A stretch of DNA of 64,000 nucleotides from JAFMPW01 sp041743085 (GTDB lineage Bacteria; Bacteroidota; Bacteroidia; Flavobacteriales; Flavobacteriaceae), in the NCBI GenBank assembly GCA_041743085.1, contig JBGTNL010000019.1:124001-188000 (forward strand). The letters run 5' to 3'. The position numbers and the translations under genes were made by a program. Position 1 is the stretch's first letter; every line of letters begins with the position of its first letter. The notes beneath the pieces are model-generated. The model ran no database searches and was not told the origin of the DNA. It saw only the letters and a list, made by a program, of their open reading frames with translations. This document shows positions 35,451-43,720 of this stretch, piece by piece.

Positions 35451-36109
35451 TCGCAATTCCCCTTGAGAATTTTAATAAAGTCCCTTCTTGGGATCTCTTC
35501 AGCACCCAGGCTTTCCAAATGAGGGGTATGTACCTGGCAATCAATCAGTTTGTAATTTTTTTTCTGAAGTTCTTTGCCCAATGAGATAAAAGCATATTTG
35601 GAGGCATTGCTTTTAATACTGAACATACTTTCCCCGCAAAATACATGGCCGAGGTCCATGCCATACAATCCCCCTACCAACTCGTTCTTTTCCCAAACTT
35701 CATAGGAAACAACCAATCCCCGTTGATGCAAAGCGAGATAGGCCAATTTCATAGCCTCTGTAATCCAGGTGCCCTGCTGTCCCTTCCTTCTGACTCCGGC
35801 ACATTGATCCAGGACTTCTTTAAAACCCGTATTTCTGGTTAGTCTGAATTGATTGGAGCTTAAGATCTTCCGCATGCTTTTGGAAACTTTTATTTTTTGA
35901 GGAAAAAGTACCATTCTGGGATCCGGACTCCACCAAAGGATTAAGGAATCTTCATTAAACCAGGGAAAAATACCATTCCGGTAAGCCAGTTGCAGACGTT
36001 CCGGGGAAAGATCCCCTCCTACTGCCAGTAAGCCATCGGAATTGGCAGTTTCCACCGAAGGGAATTCCAACCGATCTGTTAAAAAGGAGATGCCTGTGTT
36101 TGTCCTCAA
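35447..36109 (-). CDS. aat: leucyl/phenylalanyl-tRNA-protein transferase
   Basis: 220 residues. Transfers Leu or Phe from tRNA to N-terminal Arg/Lys of proteins, marking them for ClpAP. Seen: LLAVGGDLSPERLQLAYRNGIFPWF, WWSPDPRMVLFP, GTWITEAMKLAYLALH and CGESMFSIKSNASK, the complete set of Aat motifs. Normal length. Confidence 0.94.
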   Translation of the reverse strand: MRTNTGISFLTDRLEFPSVETANSDGLLAVGGDLSPERLQLAYRNGIFPWFNEDSLILWWSPDPRMVLFPQKIKVSKSMRKILSSNQFRLTRNTGFKEVLDQCAGVRRKGQQGTWITEAMKLAYLALHQRGLVVSYEVWEKNELVGGLYGMDLGHVFCGESMFSIKSNASKYAFISLGKELQKKNYKLIDCQVHTPHLESLGAEEIPRRDFIKILKGNCD

Positions 36110-36205
36110 TTTGAGATTTGTTAGGTATATACACTCCTTATCAAATCCAAAGAAACCTTAGGTTTTGAAAACCAGACGGGTCTTAACTATGATAATCCCA
36201 AATGC

Positions 36206-36583
36206 TTAAAAGGGCAGATCATCATGATCTTCCTCGTTGAGATTATCCGCCGACTCAAAAGCCTCCGCTGGAGGAACAGGCGGCATATCCCCACCGGTAC
36301 CCTCGGTTTGCGAACTTTCAATACGCCAGCCCTGGATGGAGTTAAAGTATTTCACTTCTCCCTCCGGGTTGGTCCATTCTCTTCCGCGTATATTGATACT
36401 GATCTTCACGGGATGACCTACGCTGTAATTGTTCAGCAAATCGGTTTTATCCTGAACAAACTCCACTAAAATATGCTGAGGGTATTGCTCCTCAGTAGTG
36501 ATAACTACTTCCCTTTTCCTGAAACCGTTATTGCCAAATGTTTTGGTTTCACCGATCATTTTAATTGTTCCCTGTATTTCCAT
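36206..36583 (-). CDS. DUF3127 (OB-fold-like) protein
   Basis: 125 residues. MEIQGTIKMIGETKTFGNNGFRKREVVITTE and VGHPVKISINIRGREWT define DUF3127, an OB-fold family predicted to bind nucleic acid. The acidic C-terminal tail (FESADNLNEEDHDDLPF) resembles the protein-interaction tip of single-stranded DNA-binding proteins. Three bp downstream of the flavin reductase gene, so likely cotranscribed. Confidence 0.85.
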   Translation of the reverse strand: MEIQGTIKMIGETKTFGNNGFRKREVVITTEEQYPQHILVEFVQDKTDLLNNYSVGHPVKISINIRGREWTNPEGEVKYFNSIQGWRIESSQTEGTGGDMPPVPPAEAFESADNLNEEDHDDLPF

Positions 36584-36586
36584 TTT

Positions 36587-37471
36587 CTATGTATTTGCTA
36601 ATAATACTTTCCAGGCGGAAAGTATATCATTATTAATTAAATATTCCTTTGCTCTCCCATGTTTTAACCGTTCATCATCCGCACTGAGAATTGATCTGAT
36701 CCCAATGTTATTTTTCAGAAATTCCTCAATCTCTTCCTGTGCCGGAATTACTTCAATATTACCCAACATCCCGAGGTCGTTTCCCGATAAAACTTGGCTA
36801 TTCCGGATCGATTCCGGGATCCTATCTACACCTATTCCCAAGCTAGAAAGTGGTTTTTGCACTTCAAACAATCCCTCCCTGGCCCTGGTGTACCAATTAC
36901 CTCCCATACGGGCTACCTGGTCTATTTTGTAAGGATCAATAGTACCCGTCTCATCAAGGATAGTCTCTTTAATGTGTATTTTAAGTACCTCTGAGAACAC
37001 CAAATTCCCGGCGCCGCCATTCTCCCCTAAGGCTTCTACTTTGGTCACTTTACATTCTAACTGTACGGGAGATTCCCCCACTCGGAAAGGCCGCACCAGA
37101 TCTGACCTCAGCATGGTGAACCCTGCTTTCTTAAATTCATTTACTCCCTCAGGATAATCGGTACTGGCCAGCGACACCTGCTGCACCATATCGTAATTTA
37201 CGATATTGATCACTACCTCTTTTGTTTTTAATATATTTTTAAGCGTGTGCTTGGTCGTATTATCCCGAACCCTTCTGGCAGGAGAAAAAATAAGGACTGG
37301 CGGATTAGCGCTAAAGACATTAAAGAAACTAAAGGGCGATAAGTTGGGATTACCTGCTCCGTCAACCGTACTCGCAAAGGCAATGGGTCTTGGCCCGACA
37401 GCGCCAAGCAAATATCCGTGCAATTCAGCAGTTGAGACCTCGGAAGGAAGAATGGAAATAGTAGCATCCAT
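36587..37471 (-). CDS. flavin reductase-like flavoprotein (FMN-binding split barrel)
   Basis: 294 residues from the ATG at 37471; an ATG three codons upstream is also open. GAVGPRPIAFASTVDGAGNPNLSPFSFFNVFSANPP is the flavin-binding loop of the flavin reductase family, with HTLKNILKTKEVVINIV after it. The partner oxygenase and substrate are unknown. Confidence 0.88.
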   Translation of the reverse strand: MDATISILPSEVSTAELHGYLLGAVGPRPIAFASTVDGAGNPNLSPFSFFNVFSANPPVLIFSPARRVRDNTTKHTLKNILKTKEVVINIVNYDMVQQVSLASTDYPEGVNEFKKAGFTMLRSDLVRPFRVGESPVQLECKVTKVEALGENGGAGNLVFSEVLKIHIKETILDETGTIDPYKIDQVARMGGNWYTRAREGLFEVQKPLSSLGIGVDRIPESIRNSQVLSGNDLGMLGNIEVIPAQEEIEEFLKNNIGIRSILSADDERLKHGRAKEYLINNDILSAWKVLLANT

Positions 37472-37579
37472 AGCTTGCAAAGGTACATAAATTGCGCCCT
37501 AATTAAAACTGCAATCCTGTAGGCCAATACAACATTTTAGGGCAAATTGAGTTATCTTTAAGGTTAATTAAGCAGTTGG

Positions 37580-38728
37580 ATGAATTTTAGTCCCAGAAGA
37601 AAAACTTCCAATATATTTTTATTGATAGCATCCTTTGTTATCGTAAGTCTTATTCTTTGGAATACCAATAGTTTTTTTCGGAAATTTAAGGAGGAAGAAC
37701 GCTACAAAATGGAGATCTGGGCTACGGCGCAGTCCGAATTCTTATCTCTTCCTGCGGATGCGGATCCCGGAAATCTTCCTTTAAAAGTTTTTCAGAACAA
37801 CACCTCAACACCCATGATTTTGGTTAACAGGGACGGCACAATAAAAACAAATAACATTCCTACCGAATTTTCCCGGGATACGGCGTATCTCAACCGAAAA
37901 ATGAAACAATTTAAAAATGAGAACAATCCGATCCTTATGAGTGATAAAGGGGAGCATCTGTCAACCCTTTATTACGGAAATTCCGAGGTGCTGAATAAGC
38001 TAAAGTATTACCCCATAGCACTTTTACTTATAATATTTTTGTTCGGCACCGTTATTTTCTTTTTCTTCAAAACCAACAAGGCATCTGAACAAAACAAACT
38101 TTGGGCAGGCATGGCGAAAGAAACGGCCCATCAAATAGGCACACCCCTGACGTCACTCCTCGGATGGAACGAAATTTTGAAATCCGAAAAAATTAATGCC
38201 GAAATTACTCAGGAAATTGAAAAGGACATTAGCAGGCTCCAAACTATAACAGAACGTTTTTCCAAAATAGGTTCCCTGCCAAAACTTGAAGAACACGACA
38301 TTGTTGAGGAAACTAAAAACGCCTACGATTATTTAAAATTGAGAAGTTCCAAACTCATTCAGTTTTCCTTTAATTCCAAAGTGGAGAAGCAAGTAGTTCT
38401 CCTGAATCGGTCGTTATACAACTGGACCATAGAAAACCTGGTGAAAAACGGCATCGATGCAATGAAAGGAAAAGGGAATATCGGCATTGAAATTATCCCG
38501 GACGGCAAGTATGTAACTATTTTGGTTTCCGATACTGGTCATGGAATTGCCAAAAGTGATTTTAATACTATTTTCAATCCCGGTTTTACCTCCAAGAAAA
38601 GAGGATGGGGCCTTGGCCTTTCTTTGGTAAAAAGAATTGTTGAAGAGTATCACAAAGGAAAAATAAAAGTCCTTTCCTCAAGCAAAGAAGGTACCATAAT
38701 GCAGATATCTTTAAAAGCTAATACGTAA
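37580..38728 (+). CDS. membrane sensor histidine kinase
   Basis: 382 residues. Two transmembrane helices (about 11-28 and 138-158) flank a small periplasmic domain. The phosphoacceptor motif is HQIGTPLTSLLGW (AKETAHQIGTPL), a variant of the HExxTPL box with Q in place of E after the histidine. N box NLVKNGIDAM, G1 SDTGHGIAKSDFNTIFNPGF and G2 GWGLGLSLVKRI are intact. No response regulator is adjacent, so it is an orphan. The next gene (38732) begins 3 bp after its stop. Confidence 0.87.
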   Translation: MNFSPRRKTSNIFLLIASFVIVSLILWNTNSFFRKFKEEERYKMEIWATAQSEFLSLPADADPGNLPLKVFQNNTSTPMILVNRDGTIKTNNIPTEFSRDTAYLNRKMKQFKNENNPILMSDKGEHLSTLYYGNSEVLNKLKYYPIALLLIIFLFGTVIFFFFKTNKASEQNKLWAGMAKETAHQIGTPLTSLLGWNEILKSEKINAEITQEIEKDISRLQTITERFSKIGSLPKLEEHDIVEETKNAYDYLKLRSSKLIQFSFNSKVEKQVVLLNRSLYNWTIENLVKNGIDAMKGKGNIGIEIIPDGKYVTILVSDTGHGIAKSDFNTIFNPGFTSKKRGWGLGLSLVKRIVEEYHKGKIKVLSSSKEGTIMQISLKANT

Positions 38729-38731
38729 GCT

Positions 38732-39073
38732 ATGGCAAAGGAAAAATTAAAAGTTCTTCAGGAATCCGATCTGACCAATAATTGTCCGGAATGCTTCAAT
38801 CAGGAACTGAAACTCACATTTTATCAAAAGCACAAGTTCAATAGGTTCTTTCACATAACCACCGGGGAGGTAAGCCCCGAGCTGAAATGTAAAACCTGTA
38901 AGTCTACTATCTACCCCGTAAAATGGGATAAGAATACTGAAAATGCCTTTAACTATTATCAAAAAATGGCAACTCCGGAGCGCTCTTCTATCCGGTTTAC
39001 GATGCTATTCTACGTTGTAGTCCTTTTAGTAATTGTGCTGGTCGCAGCAGGAGTATACATGATGCTGGAGTGA
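38732..39073 (+). CDS. zinc-ribbon membrane protein of unknown function
   Basis: 113 residues. Two CxxC knuckles (NCPECF and KCKTCKS) form a likely zinc ribbon, followed by a single C-terminal transmembrane helix (MLFYVVVLLVIVLVAAGVYMML), so the ribbon is cytoplasmic if the tail is anchored N-in. It follows the histidine kinase by 3 bp and was probably cotranscribed with it; it could be an accessory of that sensor (inference). No family recognised. Confidence 0.72.
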   Translation: MAKEKLKVLQESDLTNNCPECFNQELKLTFYQKHKFNRFFHITTGEVSPELKCKTCKSTIYPVKWDKNTENAFNYYQKMATPERSSIRFTMLFYVVVLLVIVLVAAGVYMMLE

Positions 39074-39074
39074 A

Positions 39075-39467
39075 CTATTTAAGCCTGGCGCGAATTTTTT
39101 CTGCCACAGCCTCAAATTCAAGCGGAGTTAATGTTGTTTTATGTTGAAAAGTGGCATCCCTCATTGTGTTTAAGGGGATCAAATGAACATGTGCGTGCGG
39201 TACCTCCAGGCCAATTACCGTTAATCCCACTCTTTCACAATCCATGGCCGCTTCTATGGCCTTGCCTATTTTTCTGGAAAAGGCCATTAATCCAAGGTAG
39301 GTCTCCTCATCCAGATCCATTATTTTATCAACTTCTTTTTTTGGAATGCAAAGCGTATGCCCTTTAGCATTGGGGTTGATGTCCAAGAAAGCAAAGAAAT
39401 TTTCATCTTCGGCAATCTTGTAAGAAGGTATTTCCCCTGCTACGATTTTGGTAAAAATACTTGCCAT
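39075..39467 (-). CDS. HIT-family nucleotide hydrolase
   Basis: 130 residues with the histidine triad HAHVHLIPLN near the C-terminus, catalytic for cleaving nucleoside phosphoramidates or dinucleotides. Starts FTKIVAGEIPSYKIAEDENFFAFLDINP, typical of the bacterial HinT-like group. Ten bp downstream of greA, so an operon. Confidence 0.92.
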   Translation of the reverse strand: MASIFTKIVAGEIPSYKIAEDENFFAFLDINPNAKGHTLCIPKKEVDKIMDLDEETYLGLMAFSRKIGKAIEAAMDCERVGLTVIGLEVPHAHVHLIPLNTMRDATFQHKTTLTPLEFEAVAEKIRARLK

Positions 39468-39477
39468 GACATTGGTT

Positions 39478-39954
39478 TTACACTCTGGTAATCTCTAAAA
39501 TTTCGAATTTCAGTGTTCCGCTTGGCACCTTGATTTCGGCTACATCACCTACCTTTCTTCCAAGTAGTCCTTTTCCTATTGGTGAAGTAACGGATATTTT
39601 TCCCGCTTTCAGATCAGCTTCACTTTCGGCAACCAGGGTATACTTCATTTCCATACCACTTTGCTTATTTTTTAGCTTTACGGTAGATAATATCAATACC
39701 TTGGAAGTATCCAGTTGTGATTCATCTATGAGCCGGGCATTGGCCAGGATCTCTTCCAATTTGGCTATTTTCAGTTCCAAAAGCCCCTGGGCCTCCTTTG
39801 CGGCATCGTATTCCGCATTTTCGGACAAATCTCCCTTATCCCTTGCATCGGCGATGGCCTGGGATGCTTTTGGGCGTTCAACATCTTTCAGTTGATTGAG
39901 CTCATTCCTTAAATTCTTTAATCCCTCAGCAGTGTAATAAGATACGTTGCTCAT
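39478..39954 (-). CDS. greA: transcription elongation factor GreA
   Basis: 158 residues. N-terminal coiled coil (LKNLRNELNQLKDVERPKASQAIADARDKGDLSENAEYDAAKE) with the acidic tip DLSENAEY that reaches the RNA polymerase active site, then the C-terminal FKBP-like domain (VTSPIGKGLLGRKVGDVAEIKVP). Stimulates transcript cleavage in backtracked complexes. A TATCTTTG promoter-like element lies at 40082-40089 on the minus strand, giving a leader of about 120 nt. Confidence 0.95.
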   Translation of the reverse strand: MSNVSYYTAEGLKNLRNELNQLKDVERPKASQAIADARDKGDLSENAEYDAAKEAQGLLELKIAKLEEILANARLIDESQLDTSKVLILSTVKLKNKQSGMEMKYTLVAESEADLKAGKISVTSPIGKGLLGRKVGDVAEIKVPSGTLKFEILEITRV

Positions 39955-40081
39955 AACTTCATCGTTTAATTAATAACGTCTTCACGAAACCCATACCATA
40001 CGCCATGTGATTTCACGTTATAAACAGGAAAATCCTCTATGTCACCTATAAGTGTACAGGCTTTTTAAAGAGGATTTAACG

Positions 40082-40089
40082 CAAAGATA
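40082..40089 (-). promoter_or_regulatory. candidate -7 element for greA-HIT
   Basis: TATCTTTG on the minus strand matches TAnnTTTG. The predicted leader of about 120 nt to the ATG at 39954 is long and contains the dyad GTGATTTCAC near 40008. Confidence 0.4.
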
Positions 40090-40138
40090 CAGAATTTTTG
40101 TTCAATTTTGTTTAAGCATTCTTAAATACCCCTTGAAT

Positions 40139-40573
40139 ATGCCCCGTTTGTGGTTTCTTTTTATACTACTGCTTTTGAATTGTAATAATGACAGGGGAAT
40201 CCGCAATCCTTTTTTACAGGAAATTGGTTTTCGGTTTGATGCTAACCTCAACCTACCGCTGTACAGCCCATTGACCAATCCGGGAAATGCCGTCTATATA
40301 GGCGCCCAGGGGGTTGGAACCAGGGGTGTATTCATTATCAACACCGGATTTGATGTGTTCAGGGCTTTTGAAGCCAGCTGCCCTAACCATGCGCCCAACT
40401 CTTGTTCAACGATGGATCTGGATGGACAGAATGCCATTTGTTCCTGCGAGAATTATGAGTACAGTTTGTTTACCGGACAACAATTGAACAGGCCGGATGA
40501 CGGGAACAGGTATTACGATATGCTCGAATACAGGGCTACGCAGAGCGGAAATACCGTGGTCATCTCAAACTAG
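40139..40573 (+). CDS. Rieske-like lipoprotein lacking cluster histidines
   Basis: 144 residues from the ATG at 40139; the frame extends 29 codons further but then the lipoprotein signal would be internal. Signal MPRLWFLFILLLLNC with lipid-modified C15. The domain has the Rieske outline (FRAFEASCPNHAPNSC, AICSCENYEYSLFTGQ), but the ligand pattern CxH...CxxH is CPN (81-83) and CSCE (101-104): both histidines are replaced. It therefore probably does not bind a normal [2Fe-2S] centre. I recall similar lipoproteins in Flavobacteriaceae. Role unknown. Confidence 0.75.
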   Translation: MPRLWFLFILLLLNCNNDRGIRNPFLQEIGFRFDANLNLPLYSPLTNPGNAVYIGAQGVGTRGVFIINTGFDVFRAFEASCPNHAPNSCSTMDLDGQNAICSCENYEYSLFTGQQLNRPDDGNRYYDMLEYRATQSGNTVVISN

Positions 40574-40592
40574 GGACCAGGCGGCGATCCGT

Positions 40593-40970
40593 TTATTCGT
40601 TTCGATACTTTAACATGATTTCCTTGAAGAGTTCGCCGGTACTCGGCGGGGTAAAGGAAATTGCGTTTGCTCCCGCCTCTATGGCTCTTAAAATAGTATC
40701 CTCTGTTTTTCCCCCGGTCCCTATTATGGCTATATTCTCGTCAACATCCCTCATGGGCTTAATAATATTTTCGGTTTTCTCTGCTCCGGAAACGTTAAAA
40801 ATATCTACTCCTGAAGCAATCCATTGATATCGTCTTTTTCGGAAACAATGGTAATGGTTACGGGGATATCTATTTTATCCTTTAATTGCCGTATCAGATC
40901 ATTCGGATTCAATACGACCCCCTGCGCTCCTTGAAATTCGGCGTGCATGCCGGGTCTTTCGTAGGGAAAT
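40593..40970 (-). pseudogene. 5'-truncated, frameshifted TIM-barrel (aldolase/flavin-oxidoreductase-like) remnant
   Basis: Reading leftward, one frame gives EFQGAQGVVLNPNDLIRQLKDKI, VTITIVSEKDDINGLLQ then stops near 40825. A shifted frame continues GVDIFNVSGAEKTENIIKP, IAIIGTGGKTEDTILRAIEA, ANAISFTPPSTGELFKEIML to a stop at 40593. The join reads NGLL-(gap)-ASGVDIF and is consistent with a 4-bp slip in an ATTG repeat. The phosphate-binding GTGG motif and repeating beta-alpha units indicate a TIM barrel. The N-terminal part is missing to the right of about 40970. It lies just downstream of the TonB-dependent receptor gene on the same strand. About 130 bp of unassigned DNA separates the two. Confidence 0.75.
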
Positions 40971-41101
40971 AATTATTTACCCTCCCACCCCCCACTACCG
41001 TCGTACGTTCAGGATGACAGATTCCGGATGAACCATTCTGCCACTTTACCTGGCAATCCTAATTTTCAGGGAAATAACTATCAAAAGATGAACTTATTTT
41101 A

Positions 41102-43336
41102 CTAAAAATGGAACGTGGCCCCCAATAAGAAATTTATTCCCGCCTGTGGGTAGTACCCTGCTCCTTCAATGGTCGTAGTCATTCCCGGGCTGGAAAAATC
41201 GTCATCAAACGTATAGAAATAACCATTAGAGGCATATTTCGCATTAAAAATATTATTAACCAATCCCGAGAGGGTAATACTTTTTATAAAATTACCGGTA
41301 GCAACTTCATATTGCACATTCAAATCGGTTTGAGCGTATGCATCCAAAACAGAACTTTCTGCATCAATGTTTCCCATGTATTGTTTTCCGACATACTTCG
41401 TAAGCACGGATATCCCTAAGTTTTCCTTGGGACGATATGCTATCCTGTTCCCGACAATAATTTGCGGAGAAAAGGCTATATTGGTATTCCCCAGATCGCG
41501 CAGCACCCCATCTCTCCGAAATACAAAATCAACATTTTTATTACTGCTCAACGCAATGGTGGGTTGCCATTCCACCTGGTTTCCAAGCTGAAGATGTGCA
41601 TCCACCTCCAGGCCTAACCGGTAACTATCCCCGACGTTTGCCCGTAATGGGCCCCCTACGTCATTGAGTTCTCCAGTGAGTACCAGTTGATCCTTATACT
41701 TCATAAAATAAATATTTGTGTTTACCCGAACGGAAGGAGACAAATACCGCCACCCAAGCTCAAAATCATCTAGTCGTTCCGGCTTCGGATCCCCGTTTTC
41801 GTAGTCGTTCCTGTTTGGCTCTCTATTGGCTACCGCGTAGGAGAGGTAAAAATTATTGCTGCGGTTAGCGTTATAGGTTATACCTGTCTTTGGGTTAAAA
41901 AAGGTAAAGGAGTCATCTACCAGACCGGTATCCTGCCCATTCGCATTGTAGGAAACTTTCCTTAATTGCATATCGCCGAATAAACTCCAGCGCCCGCTTA
42001 TTTCGTAATTGGCTTTTGTAAAGAAATTAAAGTCGGTTTTTTTTGAAGCGTTATCATAATAGCGATCTCGCACATCACTCTCACCGGAAAGGCGTGCCCA
42101 AAGAACCTCCCCGAAATGATTGCCTTCGTACCGGTTCCATCCACCACCAAAGATCAAATCTAAATCCTCATTCTTGTAGTTTGTGGAGAAAACGGTACCA
42201 TAAAAATCATTATCCAGCCAGCGTCTGCGGGTATAATCCGATGAAGTTATTTCTTCCCCGTTCAGGACAAAATTATCACGGCCAATAAAACTTAACTGGG
42301 AATCATTTGAAAATAAAATATTCGTATAGTACCAATCATCCACATATTCTTCAAAAAAACCCCTTCCCCTTGTAAAGTGTAGCGCAATATTGGTACTCCA
42401 TCTATCAGATAGCTCTTCATTCCAGAGCAGCTGCGCATGGTCCTGTTTGTAATTATCCGCCTGGTTCTCGTAAAACCCTTCGAAATTTCCATTATCATCA
42501 AATTGTATCCCTCCAATATTAAAAGTTCTGTTCGTATCTATATTGCTATCTTCCCCGATTGCCGCAACCGTTGAGGCGTCAAAACCAAACCACGACTGAT
42601 AGGTGATCTCATGTCCTCCGAAGAGAAGTGCTTTTAGCAAGGTACTATCATCCTTAAAGGAGCCTTGCAGAAAATAGGACTCAAGTTCAGATGCCGCCCG
42701 GTCTATATATCCATCGGATGTTATTCTGGAAAGTCGGCCCGATATTTCAATATAGTCGTTTAGGAGGCCGGTACTAAATTTAATATTATTCCGAAGGGTA
42801 TTGAAACTGCCAATAGAACCCGAGATTTTCGCGTAGGCTTCTTCGGAAACCGCCTCCGTCAAAAGATTCAGGCTGGCTCCAAAGGCTCCGGTGCCGTTGG
42901 TGGAAGAACCTACCCCGCGCTGTAACTGAAGGTTTTCTGTGGAAGAAGCAAAGTCGGGCATATTTACCCAGAAAGTTCCATGCGATTCGGAATCATTGTA
43001 GGGAATGCCGTTGATGGTGACGTTTACCCGGGTAGCATCACTGCCGCGAACCCTAATTCCTGTATAACCTACCCCTGCGCCCGCATCTGAAGTGGTTACC
43101 ACGGAAGGCAAAAAATTCATCAAAACAGGAATGTCCTGGCCAAGGTTTCTGGGGCCAAATTGCGCTTTTTCCAGGTTAGAAAAGGTTACCGGGGATTCCC
43201 GGGTAACCCGAATGGCAGAAACCAGGATTTCATCGAGTACAATTTTTTTTCCCTCCAGGGAATCCGGTGGTTGATCCTGGGCAAATATGTTCACTAAAAG
43301 ACAAAAAGAGATAACTATGGTGCATGCATTTTTCAT
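41102..43336 (-). CDS. TonB-dependent receptor under TPP riboswitch (predicted thiamin receptor)
   Basis: 744 residues. Signal peptide MKNACTIVISFCLLVNIFAQ, plug domain (DIPVLMNFLPSVVTTSDAGAGVGYTGIRVRG, NVTINGIPYNDSE, TENLQLQRGVGSSTNGTGAFGASLNL), then a 22-strand-type beta barrel ending in a terminal aromatic residue (GATFHF). No N-terminal carboxypeptidase-like extension, so it is not SusC-type. The leader at 43465-43602 is an unmistakable TPP aptamer, so the ligand is probably thiamin, a thiamin phosphate or a precursor. This matches the predicted outer-membrane thiamin transporter Omr1 of Bacteroidota (established prediction from comparative genomics). A perfect palindrome covers its start codon. 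Confidence 0.9.
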   Translation of the reverse strand: MKNACTIVISFCLLVNIFAQDQPPDSLEGKKIVLDEILVSAIRVTRESPVTFSNLEKAQFGPRNLGQDIPVLMNFLPSVVTTSDAGAGVGYTGIRVRGSDATRVNVTINGIPYNDSESHGTFWVNMPDFASSTENLQLQRGVGSSTNGTGAFGASLNLLTEAVSEEAYAKISGSIGSFNTLRNNIKFSTGLLNDYIEISGRLSRITSDGYIDRAASELESYFLQGSFKDDSTLLKALLFGGHEITYQSWFGFDASTVAAIGEDSNIDTNRTFNIGGIQFDDNGNFEGFYENQADNYKQDHAQLLWNEELSDRWSTNIALHFTRGRGFFEEYVDDWYYTNILFSNDSQLSFIGRDNFVLNGEEITSSDYTRRRWLDNDFYGTVFSTNYKNEDLDLIFGGGWNRYEGNHFGEVLWARLSGESDVRDRYYDNASKKTDFNFFTKANYEISGRWSLFGDMQLRKVSYNANGQDTGLVDDSFTFFNPKTGITYNANRSNNFYLSYAVANREPNRNDYENGDPKPERLDDFELGWRYLSPSVRVNTNIYFMKYKDQLVLTGELNDVGGPLRANVGDSYRLGLEVDAHLQLGNQVEWQPTIALSSNKNVDFVFRRDGVLRDLGNTNIAFSPQIIVGNRIAYRPKENLGISVLTKYVGKQYMGNIDAESSVLDAYAQTDLNVQYEVATGNFIKSITLSGLVNNIFNAKYASNGYFYTFDDDFSSPGMTTTIEGAGYYPQAGINFLLGATFHF

Positions 43337-43355
43337 TCGTAAAATTTTTACGAAT
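43335..43355 (-). promoter_or_regulatory. perfect palindrome over the receptor start codon (translation-sequestering hairpin)
   Basis: ATTCGTAAAA and TTTTACGAAT pair perfectly around a single base. On the mRNA the last two bases of the right arm are the A and U of the start codon at 43336, so the hairpin would hide the start. It is a plausible expression platform for the upstream TPP aptamer; a one-base loop would in practice open to a 3-5 base loop. Confidence 0.5.
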
Positions 43356-43464
43356 AAAAGGGGCGATTATTCTGAAATTAGCTTGAATTTATTTTGCCAA
43401 CTTGAAAATTCACGATACTTCTTACAAGTTAGCCCCGTAGCCAGTCCTAAGCACAACTGAAGGA

Positions 43465-43602
43465 CCCTTTCCCTTGGCAGCATTACCTGCCCAGGTTCCT
43501 TGGGTATGATCTCAGCTCGTCCTGAACCTGCCTTCCGCAGGCAAGCCTCTTTCAGGACCCGTTGATCCTTACAGGAGTTTATCAGGAGTTTGCACCCCTT
43601 TG
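43465..43602 (-). promoter_or_regulatory. TPP (THI-box) riboswitch
   Basis: On the minus strand, in order: GGGGTGC (43598-43592), a variable P3 extension with the arms GTCCTGAA/TTCAGGAC (43551-43558 and 43519-43526) and an inner TGCCT/AGGCA stem, CTGAGATCATACCC (from 43515), AAGGAACCTG and GGTAATGCTGCCAAGGGAA (43487-43469). These are the conserved GGGGUGC, CUGAGA, ACC, GAACCUG, AUAAUGCC-like and AAGGGAA blocks of the thiamin pyrophosphate aptamer in the right order and spacing. The leader then runs about 130 nt to the TonB-dependent receptor ATG. No run of U follows a strong stem, so control is more likely translational. Confidence 0.9.
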
Positions 43603-43720
43603 AGATAATACAAAGATAGGGCGGGGGCTTCATTTTTCATAGTCTTAAATAATTAACTTTTAGTTAGAACCCTTTTAATTCATAAATTCGTATCTATACT
43701 ACACCCAAAAACACGGGTAT

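Noticed and set aside
43367..43633. 88-codon minus-strand open frame upstream of the TonB-dependent receptor
   Set aside because: It lies over the TPP aptamer and its leader; the conserved bases are explained by RNA structure and the protein matches nothing.
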